Assembly: GCF_043099285.1 (NCBI RefSeq)
Contig: NZ_CP170723.1
Span: 124,001-188,000, forward strand
Length of the DNA stretch: 64,000 nucleotides
Origin: Oryzobacter telluris
GTDB lineage: Bacteria > Actinomycetota > Actinomycetes > Actinomycetales > Dermatophilaceae
Direction: 5' to 3'
Shown: positions 1-7,807 of the stretch, one piece after another
Layout of the letters: the number at the start of each line of letters is the position of its first letter
Position numbering within the stretch: position 1 is the first letter of the stretch
Program-made: the position numbers and the translations under genes
Notes under the pieces: model-generated
What the model was told of the DNA's origin: nothing
Databases searched by the model: none
Seen by the model: the letters and a program-made list of their open reading frames with translations, nothing else

Positions 1-207
1 GAGGTATTTGACGCGGCCGCCAGGGCTTGCGGTGTGCGATTAGGTTCCATGCCCGAGATCGGTCAGGCCATTGTCGAGAAGGCCGGTCTGAGTTGGACGT
101 CCGCCTGCGATAGCCGTGGGACGGTGAGTGGCGGGGGTTCCACGGTGACGCGAGAGGGCCTCGAGGTCCTAAACAGGGCCGTGTCCCGTCTGCTTGCGGG
201 CCGGTAG
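1..207 (+). CDS. 3' end of a probable type II restriction endonuclease gene (partial)
   Basis: An open frame runs from the first base to a TAG at 205-207 (68 codons); no good start lies inside, so the gene begins left of the window. The visible tail contains CDSRGTVSGGGSTVT followed by a helical end (GLEVLNRAVSRLL). From memory this resembles C-termini of some type II restriction enzymes, perhaps the XamI type, but no catalytic PD-ExK motif is visible here. Supporting context: it converges on and overlaps by 39 bases a vsr gene, and vsr genes usually sit in restriction-modification loci. Family assignment is inference. Confidence 0.45.
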   Translation, partial: EVFDAAARACGVRLGSMPEIGQAIVEKAGLSWTSACDSRGTVSGGGSTVTREGLEVLNRAVSRLLAGR

Positions 208-681
208 TTCGCCAGTCGACTTGAACTCCGCCGATAGCAGGCCGCGAGCCACCCCTTCCGGGTTGCGGCGTACCTGGCACTCCCAGACCCTCACCACGAA
301 CCATCCGTGTTCGCGGGCGAGCCGCGTGGAGCGCTCGTCTCGTTCAGAGTTGCGCTGCATCTTCTCCGCCCAGAGAGCGGCGTTTGGTCCGGTCCACGGC
401 GTCTTGCGTCCGTGCTCTGGGCATCCGTGCCAGAAGCAGCCGTCGACAAACACGGCGACGTGGCGCCCGGGGAGAACGAAGTCGGGAGTACAGCCCTTCG
501 CGATCTGTCGCTGGAGCCGAAACCTCCCGCCGGCAGCATGAACTGCTTTCCGGAGCAGTACCTCGGGCGCGGTGTCAACCTTTCGGCGCCCGGCGAGGTG
601 AGCTCCGAGCTGGGTACTGACCCACTTCTGCGACACCCCAAGGAGCCTATTGGCACGTCGCCTCGTCGCTCCGTTCATCAT
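169..681 (-). CDS. vsr: Very short patch repair (Vsr) mismatch endonuclease
   Basis: Vsr nicks DNA 5' of T:G mismatches that arise by deamination of 5-methylcytosine, so it normally accompanies a C5 cytosine methyltransferase. The 170-residue protein shows the family landmarks: a TAPEVLLRKAVHAAG segment (37-51), PDFVLP with the catalytic Asp at 67, and GCFWHGC at 81-87. The start chosen is the first ATG of a tandem ATG pair at 679-681; upstream frames are unlikely because they would reach into the neighbouring gene, and the SD is weak. No methyltransferase is inside the window; it is expected to the left, beyond the convergent endonuclease-like tail. The length is slightly above the usual 130-160 residues because of a basic C-terminal tail. 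Confidence 0.9.
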   Translation of the reverse strand: MMNGATRRRANRLLGVSQKWVSTQLGAHLAGRRKVDTAPEVLLRKAVHAAGGRFRLQRQIAKGCTPDFVLPGRHVAVFVDGCFWHGCPEHGRKTPWTGPNAALWAEKMQRNSERDERSTRLAREHGWFVVRVWECQVRRNPEGVARGLLSAEFKSTGELPARKQTGHGPV

Positions 682-794
682 CGTGGCGACCTGAGCGCGG
701 GAGCAAGGGTCGGCCGCACTGTCCGCGGCTACGCCTCCTGTCTCACATCCTCGCTGAGCGAACGCGCGCGCTCGGAGTCGGAGCCAAGTGGAAG

Positions 795-1664
795 CTAGGC
801 GAGTCTCCCCAAGGCAAGGCCACCCGCGATGACAGCTCCCGGCAGCATGAGCGTCACTTGCATGCACTCCTGATGTGCTGGGAGGAGTCCGGCAACCCGC
901 ACAAAGGGTCCAGGGGCGGCGGTGGCGAAGCGTGCTTCAACTGGGTGATAGCCGGGAACCCATGCCATCTTCACCGGGGAACCATGCCATGCGTGAGCCA
1001 AGACGATGGCCGATCGTAGGGAGGCTTCAGAGAGTTGGGTGCGTGCCTCCGCTGCCGGCTCCCATGAGGCGAGCGCGAGTAGATCCTGCGGGTGAGGAAC
1101 GCACCTTGGCCCCGGGGGTAACAACGAAGAATGGTCAAACGTCCAAGACAGCCAACGCTCATCCTCCCGCACTTCATGGGCTACGCCCGCTGCCTTGAAA
1201 ATGGCCGCTATTCGCTCCACAACGGCGTTCGAGGAACCCGACGGAATGGCGACGTGGTCACGCCCGAGCCAATAGAGGGCGCCGCGAGCCCGATCGGCGA
1301 GCTTCACACGTCCGCGGCCCAGTGTGCGAAGTTCGGCACGGACCTCTTGGGCCCGCAGGGATTCAACGCGGATTGACCGACCGAGGCCCCAAGCCTGTCG
1401 CAGTTCCGGTGCCATAACCGGCCCATTCGTCGTCACGAGTGGCTCGCACTCAGGTAGGAACGCGCTGCCCACCTCAGTCAAGACCTGGAGGCACCGCCTC
1501 CTGCCTGACGACTTCGCAGCCGATACTTCGGTCATTCGCATTCGGCCGTCGCCCCGTAACGTCAACAGCGCATCGCCCGGGACCACTTCCGCGGCACGCT
1601 GCAGACCATTTCTGGTCACGACCAAGTCGGAAGCCGCAACGAAGCGGGCGGCTAGATTCGATCC
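795..1664 (-). CDS. Stand-alone Hint (intein-like) domain protein with lost splicing residues
   Basis: The 289-residue product begins with a Hint-like block: FVAASDLVVTRNG then AAEVVPGDALLT (9-36), followed by a block-B-like EPLVTTNGPVMAPEL (74-88). It ends with QVTLMLPGAVIAGGLALG, the shape of the last intein strand before the usual His-Asn. The catalytic positions are missing: Phe or Ala instead of the first Cys, no block B His, and Gly-Arg instead of His-Asn. The roughly 160 residues between could be a decayed homing-endonuclease insert. The GTG start at 1664 is chosen because GGAAGGAGG lies nine bases upstream and it leaves the Hint fold exactly at the N-terminus; it overlaps the preceding gene by 13 bases. 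No extein is attached. It may be a binding domain, or an autoprocessing relic. Function unknown. Confidence 0.6.
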   Translation of the reverse strand, partial: GSNLAARFVAASDLVVTRNGLQRAAEVVPGDALLTLRGDGRMRMTEVSAAKSSGRRRCLQVLTEVGSAFLPECEPLVTTNGPVMAPELRQAWGLGRSIRVESLRAQEVRAELRTLGRGRVKLADRARGALYWLGRDHVAIPSGSSNAVVERIAAIFKAAGVAHEVREDERWLSWTFDHSSLLPPGPRCVPHPQDLLALASWEPAAEARTQLSEASLRSAIVLAHAWHGSPVKMAWVPGYHPVEARFATAAPGPFVRVAGLLPAHQECMQVTLMLPGAVIAGGLALGRLA

Positions 1665-2263
1665 CACCTGAGGAGGCCTCCTTCCGTCCGACTTCCCACC
1701 AAGCGCCATTCGAGATGCGCTAGGAGGTTGCTGCGCCATGCCAGAGCCGTGGTTGACCGCGGCGGTGCTCCGATGTCGTGTGCGGACAACTCTCCATTCT
1801 CCTCAAGCAGGGCTAGCGCCGCAGCGACAAGCGCCGCCATGTGGTCCGCGTCGGATGGGTCGTGCACCAACAAGTACGGCTCATGTTCCGCCGTGAGGGC
1901 GGGCATCGCCGCAAGTTCTCCCCGACGAATAGACAGACGTAACAGCGGTCGGATCGCGTTCATCGTCGCAGAGTGGCTGCCATCAAGCTCTTTTGCTGCC
2001 TTGCCTGCGAGTGGAGGCATCGGAGCGAGTACCCAGGCCCGACAGAGGGCCAAGCATTCGTCTCGTACCCGGTCTTGGACATCCTCGAACACCACGCCTA
2101 ATGGTGTGTAGAGCCAGATTCCTTCGACCTTCACTCTGCAAACCAAACCTGCCAGCGCCGCCTCTTCGGCGGTGTACCGGGAACGCGGCCCAAGGAGGCG
2201 CTCGATCTCCCGTCCAACGACCAAGGAGGCGGTTGGACGGAACCCGCTATTCCGGCGCGCCAC
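1652..2263 (-). CDS. Hypothetical protein of the HerA/ATPase operon
   Basis: A 203-residue, mostly helical protein that I do not recognise. It has no signal peptide, no membrane segment, no Cys cluster and no obvious catalytic motif; a Leu/Ala-rich helix (LVAAALALLEENGEL) lies at about 145-160. The start is GTG at 2263 with GAGAGG six bases upstream. It overlaps the ATPase gene before it by 17 bases and the Hint gene after it by 13, so translational coupling in one operon is likely. By position it is probably a partner or effector subunit of the system, but nothing in the sequence shows which. Confidence 0.7.
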   Translation of the reverse strand: MARRNSGFRPTASLVVGREIERLLGPRSRYTAEEAALAGLVCRVKVEGIWLYTPLGVVFEDVQDRVRDECLALCRAWVLAPMPPLAGKAAKELDGSHSATMNAIRPLLRLSIRRGELAAMPALTAEHEPYLLVHDPSDADHMAALVAAALALLEENGELSAHDIGAPPRSTTALAWRSNLLAHLEWRLVGSRTEGGLLRWDRI

Positions 2264-3320
2264 CCAGGACCTCTCGAACGAAGGCTGCGTCGATCACCGC
2301 GATGAGTCCATCCTCGAGGTCCGTCAGTGCCTCCCTCAGTACTTGGTCAGCTGCTCGGATGAGGGACCGGGGGGTCAAGGTCCCATCGGACGCCATTCGA
2401 CTATCGACGATTTCCTGCATGGCCTGTCTGCTGAAGATCCGCAGCGCAGTCTCCGCATCCGAGGCGTTGGCGGTGATGAGGCCAGTTAGGAAGTCGGCAC
2501 CCTCTTCGCGAGTGAAGGCAGGCAGCTCGATCGTCTGGCCGACGCGGTCCCAGAGCGTTTCGCCAAGTATGGAGCGAACAGTGCCCTGGGTGGCCGTTGT
2601 GAAGGAGAGCACCAGCGTGAGCCCAGTCGGTGACTTGTCGAACAACTTATGCAAGCCGCCAATGCACTCGTCCAGCTTCTTTCCAAGTTCAGCCAATTCC
2701 TGAACTTCATCGACCAGGAGGAGCACCTGCCTATCGTCCTGCTGAATCGCGTGAATGAGGTGTTGCAGTGACTCGATCGCAGCGTTTGTCGAGTCGATAT
2801 TTCCGCTCAGACCCAGCGATTGCCGCTCTCGCGCGCTCAACCTTTCCGCGCGAAGCCAGGAAGTGGCCGCCTGGGCCTGTTCGTTATCGCCGCTCGCAAG
2901 GACGCGTAGCGCACGCTCTACGTCGCCGGCGGGCGCCCCCTCTTGCAGAAGGATCTTGCGTCCCGTGGAGGCGGCGACCCCTGACTCAAGCGCGGCCTGG
3001 CTGACCGCGCGATACAGGTCGACAAAAGTCTTGATCCCGCGAGGTGTTACGACATATAGCGGCACCAGACTGCTGGTCTCTTGCGCTAACCGACGCAGAT
3101 TCATGAGCGCGTGTGTCTTGCCAGCTCCAAAGCTCGCCCACATAACGACGATGCTGCTGTTGGGGATCCGCGCGAGGCTGCGGTTGAGTCGCCCGATCCG
3201 CCTCTTAAGTTCAGGCCTCCCCACCCAAGTGTGGGCAGTGGCGGTGCTTGCCACGACGTGAAATGGCCAGGTGTTGAGTCCAAGATCCGCGTACTCGGGG
3301 GCGGTGGTTGGCTGACTCAC
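2247..3320 (-). CDS. AAA-type ATPase, GAGKTH subfamily, second copy in the operon
   Basis: A 357-residue cytoplasmic P-loop ATPase. Walker A is WASFGAGKTH (61-70) and Walker B is VLLLVDEVQEL (199-209). The segment WLRAERLSARERQSLGL (about 155-171) is shared in pattern with the first ATPase of the operon at 5936-7147, so the two are paralogues. The pattern recalls BrxD/DUF2791-like and Cdc6/Orc-like ATPases of bacterial conflict systems; this is recall, not a search. The start is GTG at 3320 with GGAGG six bases upstream, and GTGA overlaps the stop of the gene before it. It probably acts with the HerA-like translocase, as loader or sensor, but that is inference. Confidence 0.8.
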   Translation of the reverse strand: MSQPTTAPEYADLGLNTWPFHVVASTATAHTWVGRPELKRRIGRLNRSLARIPNSSIVVMWASFGAGKTHALMNLRRLAQETSSLVPLYVVTPRGIKTFVDLYRAVSQAALESGVAASTGRKILLQEGAPAGDVERALRVLASGDNEQAQAATSWLRAERLSARERQSLGLSGNIDSTNAAIESLQHLIHAIQQDDRQVLLLVDEVQELAELGKKLDECIGGLHKLFDKSPTGLTLVLSFTTATQGTVRSILGETLWDRVGQTIELPAFTREEGADFLTGLITANASDAETALRIFSRQAMQEIVDSRMASDGTLTPRSLIRAADQVLREALTDLEDGLIAVIDAAFVREVLGGAPE

Positions 3321-4549
3321 TTGGGTCCTCCGGCGTCGTTGAATCGGACGTAGCTGATCTTGCCGCCCCGTGCCATCGTGAATCGAAGAGATCTGGGATG
3401 CGCCCGATCGAGCTCGCGCAGCGCGGTCATCCCCGCGGATAACTCAAAGTACCCAATCCCCTGATCGAGCAAGTTTGCGTTTGCCAACAGCAGCATCTCG
3501 GTGATCGAGGCGTATCCCATTGTTGACCGTAGGGCAGCCCAGGAGTCGCGGATCACGTCCCACACCTGTTCGGGCTCAACTTCCGCAAGAGGAAGACCTC
3601 TGCCCCTAACGTAACTACCGACGACCATCTCGCCGAGCCAGTGTTGACCGTCTGGTTGTTCGACAATCGACGACCAGAACTTGAACTGGGAGGGACTCAG
3701 CAAATACCGGTACTCATATCGCGACTGTCTTCCGATCAAGCCAAGGTCAACGTACGGCTCGAGCCGAACGGTAGACGTCTGGTCTGGCGGCCTAGCCCCT
3801 CCCCGCGTGGGAGCATCGCCAGCCGATTCGATGCTCTCTGCCAGCTCCTTCAGGCGCGTCAGGCGCTGACGGTCTTCTCCCGTTCGCACTCGACGGAGGT
3901 TCTCCTCGCGCAGCAGCCGGCACGCGGCCCCCATGGATGCCGACGCCGTGGCACGAGAAAAGACTTCACCGGACTTGGGCGTCGTGACTCGGTGCACACA
4001 GCGTACGAAGTCATAGTCGGCCTCAAGCAATGCGTAAAGAACGATCAGTGCAGCGCCTTGGGACAGAAGCATGGGATTGGGCGCGCCACGCGTTTGTTGA
4101 AGTGACTGTTGCTGGGGTGCAGCGGCTGCCAGCAGGGCGTGCCCCCTGTCGGTGAGCGTGTGATTTGCTGCGCGGACGAGTCGGAGGGCAATGGCCCACT
4201 GGATTGGTTCTTCTTCGACCCTGTCGGTGATGGCACCGGAGGAACTCGGTAGGGCGGGGTCAGACAACCAGAAGTCCTGCGCCTGAACTTTGGAACCGAC
4301 GAGTTGCTCGACCGATAGCCCCCGCTCCTGGCCGTACCGGTGCCACAAGTGCATTCGCTGCAGGTAGTCCGTTACTCGTGCGGAGGTGTCCTCAGTGACG
4401 TGCATATCCGCGGTGAGTGTGGCTGCGAAATTGCGACGCAGAGCCTCCAGAGTCGTTCTGCGGGTTGGGCTAGCGGCCGCAGTGACCGCAAGGAGGACAC
4501 CCGTGCGTTGAAGGCTAACTCTGGCACCCTGTATCCACCGTATGGCCAT
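3317..4549 (-). CDS. Hypothetical protein, possible tandem winged-helix scaffold
   Basis: A 410-residue soluble protein without a recognisable catalytic motif. Segments such as IALRLVRAANHTLTDRGHALL and the C-terminal LGLIGRQSRYEYRYLLSP look like winged-helix units, which suggests a DNA-binding or scaffold role. I chose ATG 4549, which follows the HerA stop by one base and has GAGAG five bases upstream, over ATG 4570, which lacks an SD and would overlap HerA by 20 bases. It sits between the HerA-like gene and the second ATPase gene. Wing assignments are by eye and weak. Confidence 0.65.
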   Translation of the reverse strand: MAIRWIQGARVSLQRTGVLLAVTAAASPTRRTTLEALRRNFAATLTADMHVTEDTSARVTDYLQRMHLWHRYGQERGLSVEQLVGSKVQAQDFWLSDPALPSSSGAITDRVEEEPIQWAIALRLVRAANHTLTDRGHALLAAAAPQQQSLQQTRGAPNPMLLSQGAALIVLYALLEADYDFVRCVHRVTTPKSGEVFSRATASASMGAACRLLREENLRRVRTGEDRQRLTRLKELAESIESAGDAPTRGGARPPDQTSTVRLEPYVDLGLIGRQSRYEYRYLLSPSQFKFWSSIVEQPDGQHWLGEMVVGSYVRGRGLPLAEVEPEQVWDVIRDSWAALRSTMGYASITEMLLLANANLLDQGIGYFELSAGMTALRELDRAHPRSLRFTMARGGKISYVRFNDAGGPK

Positions 4550-4550
4550 G

Positions 4551-5933
4551 TCAGCTCTCGTAACCGCCATGCACGGACACCCGGGGACGGATGTCCAGGA
4601 ACATGCTCCGCGTCGCGTCAGTGCTGCTCAGCATCGCCTGACCGATTGCGAGATCACGGACGCCCTCACTGAGAGTGATAGGTCGGCCACTCAATGCGAG
4701 TCGGTTGGGCTCGCGTGACTTGAGGTTCTGGGTGACCGACTTGATGTCACGGTCGACTGTGAGGGTATGGACGATGAAGGTGTCGACCTGTGCCATGACG
4801 CGTGCGTCGAGAGCCGTTGGTTGCTGAGTAGTGAACGCGAGGCTGAGCCCAAAGTTGCGCCCCTCCCGCACGAACTTCAACAACGTCTCAGATGCCGCTG
4901 TCGCGCGCTCGGCAGGGAACACGTTCTGTGCCTCGTCGATGACAACCCATGTCTTGGGCGGTGCCTCGGCGAGGATCGTCTCGCATCTGATGCGCTCGTC
5001 CCGGTCGGTTGCGAAACCAAGTTCGAGCGACTTGGACGCCTCGCTGGCACGCGCGCGTGCCTGCATGAGCTTCCTCAGCGTCAGGTACACGACGACAGCC
5101 CTTACGTCGTCCGGGACGCCGGAGAGCAGCAGAACGGACAGGCGGCCAGGTCGAAGCAACTCGGCCAGACTGGTCCCATCGGATCCAAATAGGGGGCTGG
5201 CGTCGTAGGCCGATAGCCGCTGGCGCACGGCCCGGATCGTGGATGGCGCGAAGTCGGTGCTGATCATCGAGTCTTCCGACAGGCAGTCCAGGAGTGCTCC
5301 AATCGTGTACTCCGCCTGAGGAGCGACGGCTGATCCATCAGCGCGCGTCCAACCTTTGGAGCGGACACGCTCAACGGTGGCCGTAATGAGCTGCCCCATT
5401 ACGTCCTGGGTAGCGTCGACCTTGAGGAGTGCTGCCCAGTCGCTCGCCTGCATTTCCCACGTGCGGATGCGAAACGGCAACGCACGGCCGGTTACTTGGT
5501 CCTCGAACCCAGCCGGCACCCAGAGGTCGACGTCGAGCTCTTCAGCCTCGAGGTTCCAGCGGCTCAAGTCGACTCGCTGTTGAGCCACGTGGGCGCTCGG
5601 ACTATCCGCTGTAACGGGTGCTGTCATCCACTGAAAGATGTTCAGTGTGTCGAACAGGAGGGTCGCGCGCTCTTTTGTCGAGGCACTGATGGACGACTCC
5701 CGCCGGCTGGCGCACAGGCCCTCCAGTAGGACACCCAGGGTGAAGCTCTTGCCGGAACCACGCTTACCGACGATCGCGAGCACATGCTCTCGATCGAGAC
5801 CGAGGTGGACGTTCCGCATCGGGCCGGACTCCGCGAGACGACCGATCAGGGCCCACTCCGACTCGCCCTCTCCCACGGTGACGTTCCGCTTGCGCGGACT
5901 GAGGGGTGGTTCCGCGCGATACTTTTGCGCCAC
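4551..5933 (-). CDS. HerA/FtsK-like DNA translocase ATPase
   Basis: A 460-residue ATPase of the HerA (DUF87) type, which forms hexamers that pump along double-stranded DNA. Walker A is GKRGSGKS (56-63), Walker B is TWVVIDEAQNVF (328-339), and a sensor-like FTTQQP follows at 368-373. The glycine-flanked early P-loop and late DEAQN order are typical. HerA-like pumps recur in prokaryotic defence, paired with nucleases or SIR2 proteins; here the likely nuclease partner is the PLD-family product of the same operon. The start is GTG at 5933, two bases after the previous stop, with AGGAGAG six bases upstream. It is the best-defined motor of this cluster. Confidence 0.85.
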   Translation of the reverse strand: MAQKYRAEPPLSPRKRNVTVGEGESEWALIGRLAESGPMRNVHLGLDREHVLAIVGKRGSGKSFTLGVLLEGLCASRRESSISASTKERATLLFDTLNIFQWMTAPVTADSPSAHVAQQRVDLSRWNLEAEELDVDLWVPAGFEDQVTGRALPFRIRTWEMQASDWAALLKVDATQDVMGQLITATVERVRSKGWTRADGSAVAPQAEYTIGALLDCLSEDSMISTDFAPSTIRAVRQRLSAYDASPLFGSDGTSLAELLRPGRLSVLLLSGVPDDVRAVVVYLTLRKLMQARARASEASKSLELGFATDRDERIRCETILAEAPPKTWVVIDEAQNVFPAERATAASETLLKFVREGRNFGLSLAFTTQQPTALDARVMAQVDTFIVHTLTVDRDIKSVTQNLKSREPNRLALSGRPITLSEGVRDLAIGQAMLSSTDATRSMFLDIRPRVSVHGGYES

Positions 5934-5935
5934 AG

Positions 5936-7147
5936 TCAGCTCTCCTGGTCCGGGTAGAGAACCTGGTTCACGATGCCCTCGTCTACGAGCCGACAGGCGT
6001 GTCCTGTGCGCATGCCGTCGCGGTATGCCGTCGCGACGCAGGTGCTCATCTTGCTGATGATCTGGCTGGGCACCTGGCGGCCGGGTTCTTCCATGACGTA
6101 CTCCGCGAGCGCCTCAATGGCGTCGACAGTGAAGGGGAACATGCCCGGGTCGACGTCGCTGCCTTCCTTTTCGAGGACTGCCTTGGCGGCCTCCTGATCG
6201 ACGAGGTAGCAGAGAACCTCGGTGATGAAGTCCTTCACATCGCTTCCCTCGCTCACCAAAGGAGTCAGATCGATATAGCCGGAGTCATGACCGACGCGGC
6301 GACGGACCGCTTCGTCTGTGAGCATTTCGGGCGCGTCTTCCATTCCACCCTCGGACTGGAACGCCAGCACCATTCCCAGGACGTTGTTGTCGTTGTCCAT
6401 GAGCTTGCGGAACATGGACGTGAACTCGTCGACACTGTTCGAGTCACTCACGCTGCGAAGAGACTCGGCTTCATCTACGAGGAGGACGACCTTCCTGCCA
6501 AGTCCGCGATGCACCAGCGAAGCAAGATTAAGCAGCGCGTTGAGGTAGCTCATCGGGCCCGACAAGTCAGTCTCGACTCCTAGGGTTGCTTTCTCGTCCG
6601 CAGACAGAGATCGACCCTTGAGCCACTCCCAGGCGACCGTTTCCTGTCGGCCGGTGAACAACAGTGCCTGGTAGATCTTGGCTTGGCTACTGCGTAGTGC
6701 GGTGTCACCGAAGGGCACGGCATTCTCGAAGAAGTGCTGCTCTGGGTCAACGGACTCGGGGGCCTGGCGAGCAAGCGACTTCGCGGCCGAACGGATCAGG
6801 TCCCGACCCAATTCGTCGACCAGGAGACCATGGATCTTGGCCCACGTATCCCTCGACCGGAGCGGCGGAAGTTCCGTAAGACGCACTTCGGTCGGATAGC
6901 CGACGCTGAAGTAGGGGTCCGCCCCGAGGACGTACCGGATGTGGCCGAGCGTGTGGGTCTTTCCGGCGCCGTATTGGCCGAAGATCATGAACTTCGGCAC
7001 CGACCGCTCCTCTAAGAAATCTGTCTCAAGACGGTCCTTGATACGGCCGTTGATGTTTGCGCCACCGAAGTAGACGCTTGCATCCTGCTTCGGATTAAGG
7101 GAAAAGTTCTCTCGCGTTAGTTTGTAGTAGTCACGAATTGACATCAT
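5936..7147 (-). CDS. AAA-type ATPase, GAGKTH subfamily, first copy in the operon
   Basis: A 403-residue P-loop ATPase. Walker A is GQYGAGKTHT (57-66) and Walker B is VVLLVDEAESL (220-230). The spacing and the WLKGRSLSADEKATLGV block (175-191) match the second ATPase at 2247-3320, implying duplication and divergence rather than independent recruitment. The N-terminal YYKLTRENFSLNP is reminiscent of ATPases in conflict systems such as BREX-like loci, but no other BREX core gene (pglZ, brxX) is present. The start is the first of two ATG codons, with GAGGGG six bases upstream; it overlaps the PLD gene by 17 bases. Confidence 0.8.
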   Translation of the reverse strand: MMSIRDYYKLTRENFSLNPKQDASVYFGGANINGRIKDRLETDFLEERSVPKFMIFGQYGAGKTHTLGHIRYVLGADPYFSVGYPTEVRLTELPPLRSRDTWAKIHGLLVDELGRDLIRSAAKSLARQAPESVDPEQHFFENAVPFGDTALRSSQAKIYQALLFTGRQETVAWEWLKGRSLSADEKATLGVETDLSGPMSYLNALLNLASLVHRGLGRKVVLLVDEAESLRSVSDSNSVDEFTSMFRKLMDNDNNVLGMVLAFQSEGGMEDAPEMLTDEAVRRRVGHDSGYIDLTPLVSEGSDVKDFITEVLCYLVDQEAAKAVLEKEGSDVDPGMFPFTVDAIEALAEYVMEEPGRQVPSQIISKMSTCVATAYRDGMRTGHACRLVDEGIVNQVLYPDQES

Positions 7148-7748
7148 CAGGTACCCCTCGGTGATCGGACGGACTGTGGACTAGCTGGCTCCCCGTTTCC
7201 TTCCCTGAGTATGGCCGGAGCTCAGGACGGGCGAGCATGGTTCGGATCGGACCAGAGACCAGGTCATTGATCACACCTGGCCCCGAACCTCCGCGAGGAG
7301 ACCGGAACTCGACCGCTACCTCTAGCAGGCCGGCTGACCCAGTCGTGAAGTTTGCTGATCCCACGCAGGCGACCTTGGACCCGTTCCTGAACTCGGCGAT
7401 GAAGACCTTCGCGTGGAGGTCGTCCAGCAGGGAGACGCGCCCACCGGCATCAACCACCGCATCGAGTGCGCGACCGTGTGGCGGAGTCATCGGTCGCCTC
7501 GTGATCACTCTTATGCGTGCACCGCTGGCGGTCGACCATCGCATCAACCGGCCGAAGGCGGCGCACCCCCCGAGCTCGTCCGAGATCCAAGGACTGACGA
7601 GTAGCACGGAGGCAAGTCTCTGTTCGAGAGCGGAGTCAACGAAGGCGCCAAGGACATCCCTATGGAGTACGCGTGCCTTTGCTGCACGAAGTGGTGACCG
7701 GGGCACGCGGCGGTGCGGACGGCGTGTTACGGTGTGGCCGGAACTCAT
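7131..7748 (-). CDS. Phospholipase D-family protein, probable nuclease of the island
   Basis: A 205-residue protein with a single HKD-like motif: LHAKVFIAEF (111-120), then GSANFT (130-135). The HxK residues are H112 and K114; the usual Asp of HxKxxxxD is Glu at 119. Single-motif PLD proteins commonly act as dimeric nucleases in defence loci (DISARM DrmC and Dpd DpdK are described examples). The Arg-rich N-terminus (PHRRVPRSPLRAAKAR) fits DNA binding. ATG 7748 is used: no SD precedes it, and the predicted promoter would start the mRNA at or very near the ATG. It is the first gene of the seven-gene minus-strand operon. Confidence 0.75.
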   Translation of the reverse strand: MSSGHTVTRRPHRRVPRSPLRAAKARVLHRDVLGAFVDSALEQRLASVLLVSPWISDELGGCAAFGRLMRWSTASGARIRVITRRPMTPPHGRALDAVVDAGGRVSLLDDLHAKVFIAEFRNGSKVACVGSANFTTGSAGLLEVAVEFRSPRGGSGPGVINDLVSGPIRTMLARPELRPYSGKETGSQLVHSPSDHRGVPDDVNS

Positions 7749-7754
7749 AATCGC

Positions 7755-7784
7755 AAGTAAGCCATGGACGAAGTCCGTTGTCAA
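7755..7784 (-). promoter_or_regulatory. Predicted promoter and operator of the island operon
   Basis: On the minus strand, TTGACA at 7784-7779 is a perfect -35 box, followed after 18 bases by a weak -10 (TTACTT, 7760-7755), placing the start of transcription at about the ATG at 7748. The odd palindrome GTTGTCAAC (7777-7785) overlaps the -35 box, and GGAC-GAA-GTCC (7766-7776) lies next to it. Either could be the operator of the divergent XRE regulator. On the plus strand CATAAT at 7746-7751 could be the regulator's own -10. Confidence 0.45.
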
Positions 7785-7807
7785 CTGATTCCGAGAGGAG
7801 GATTCCG

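Noticed and set aside
795..7748. Assigning the island operon to BREX, DISARM or Dpd
   Set aside because: No PglZ, PglX/BrxX, DrmA/DrmB or DpdA-like gene is visible; only generic ATPase, HerA and PLD parts are shared.
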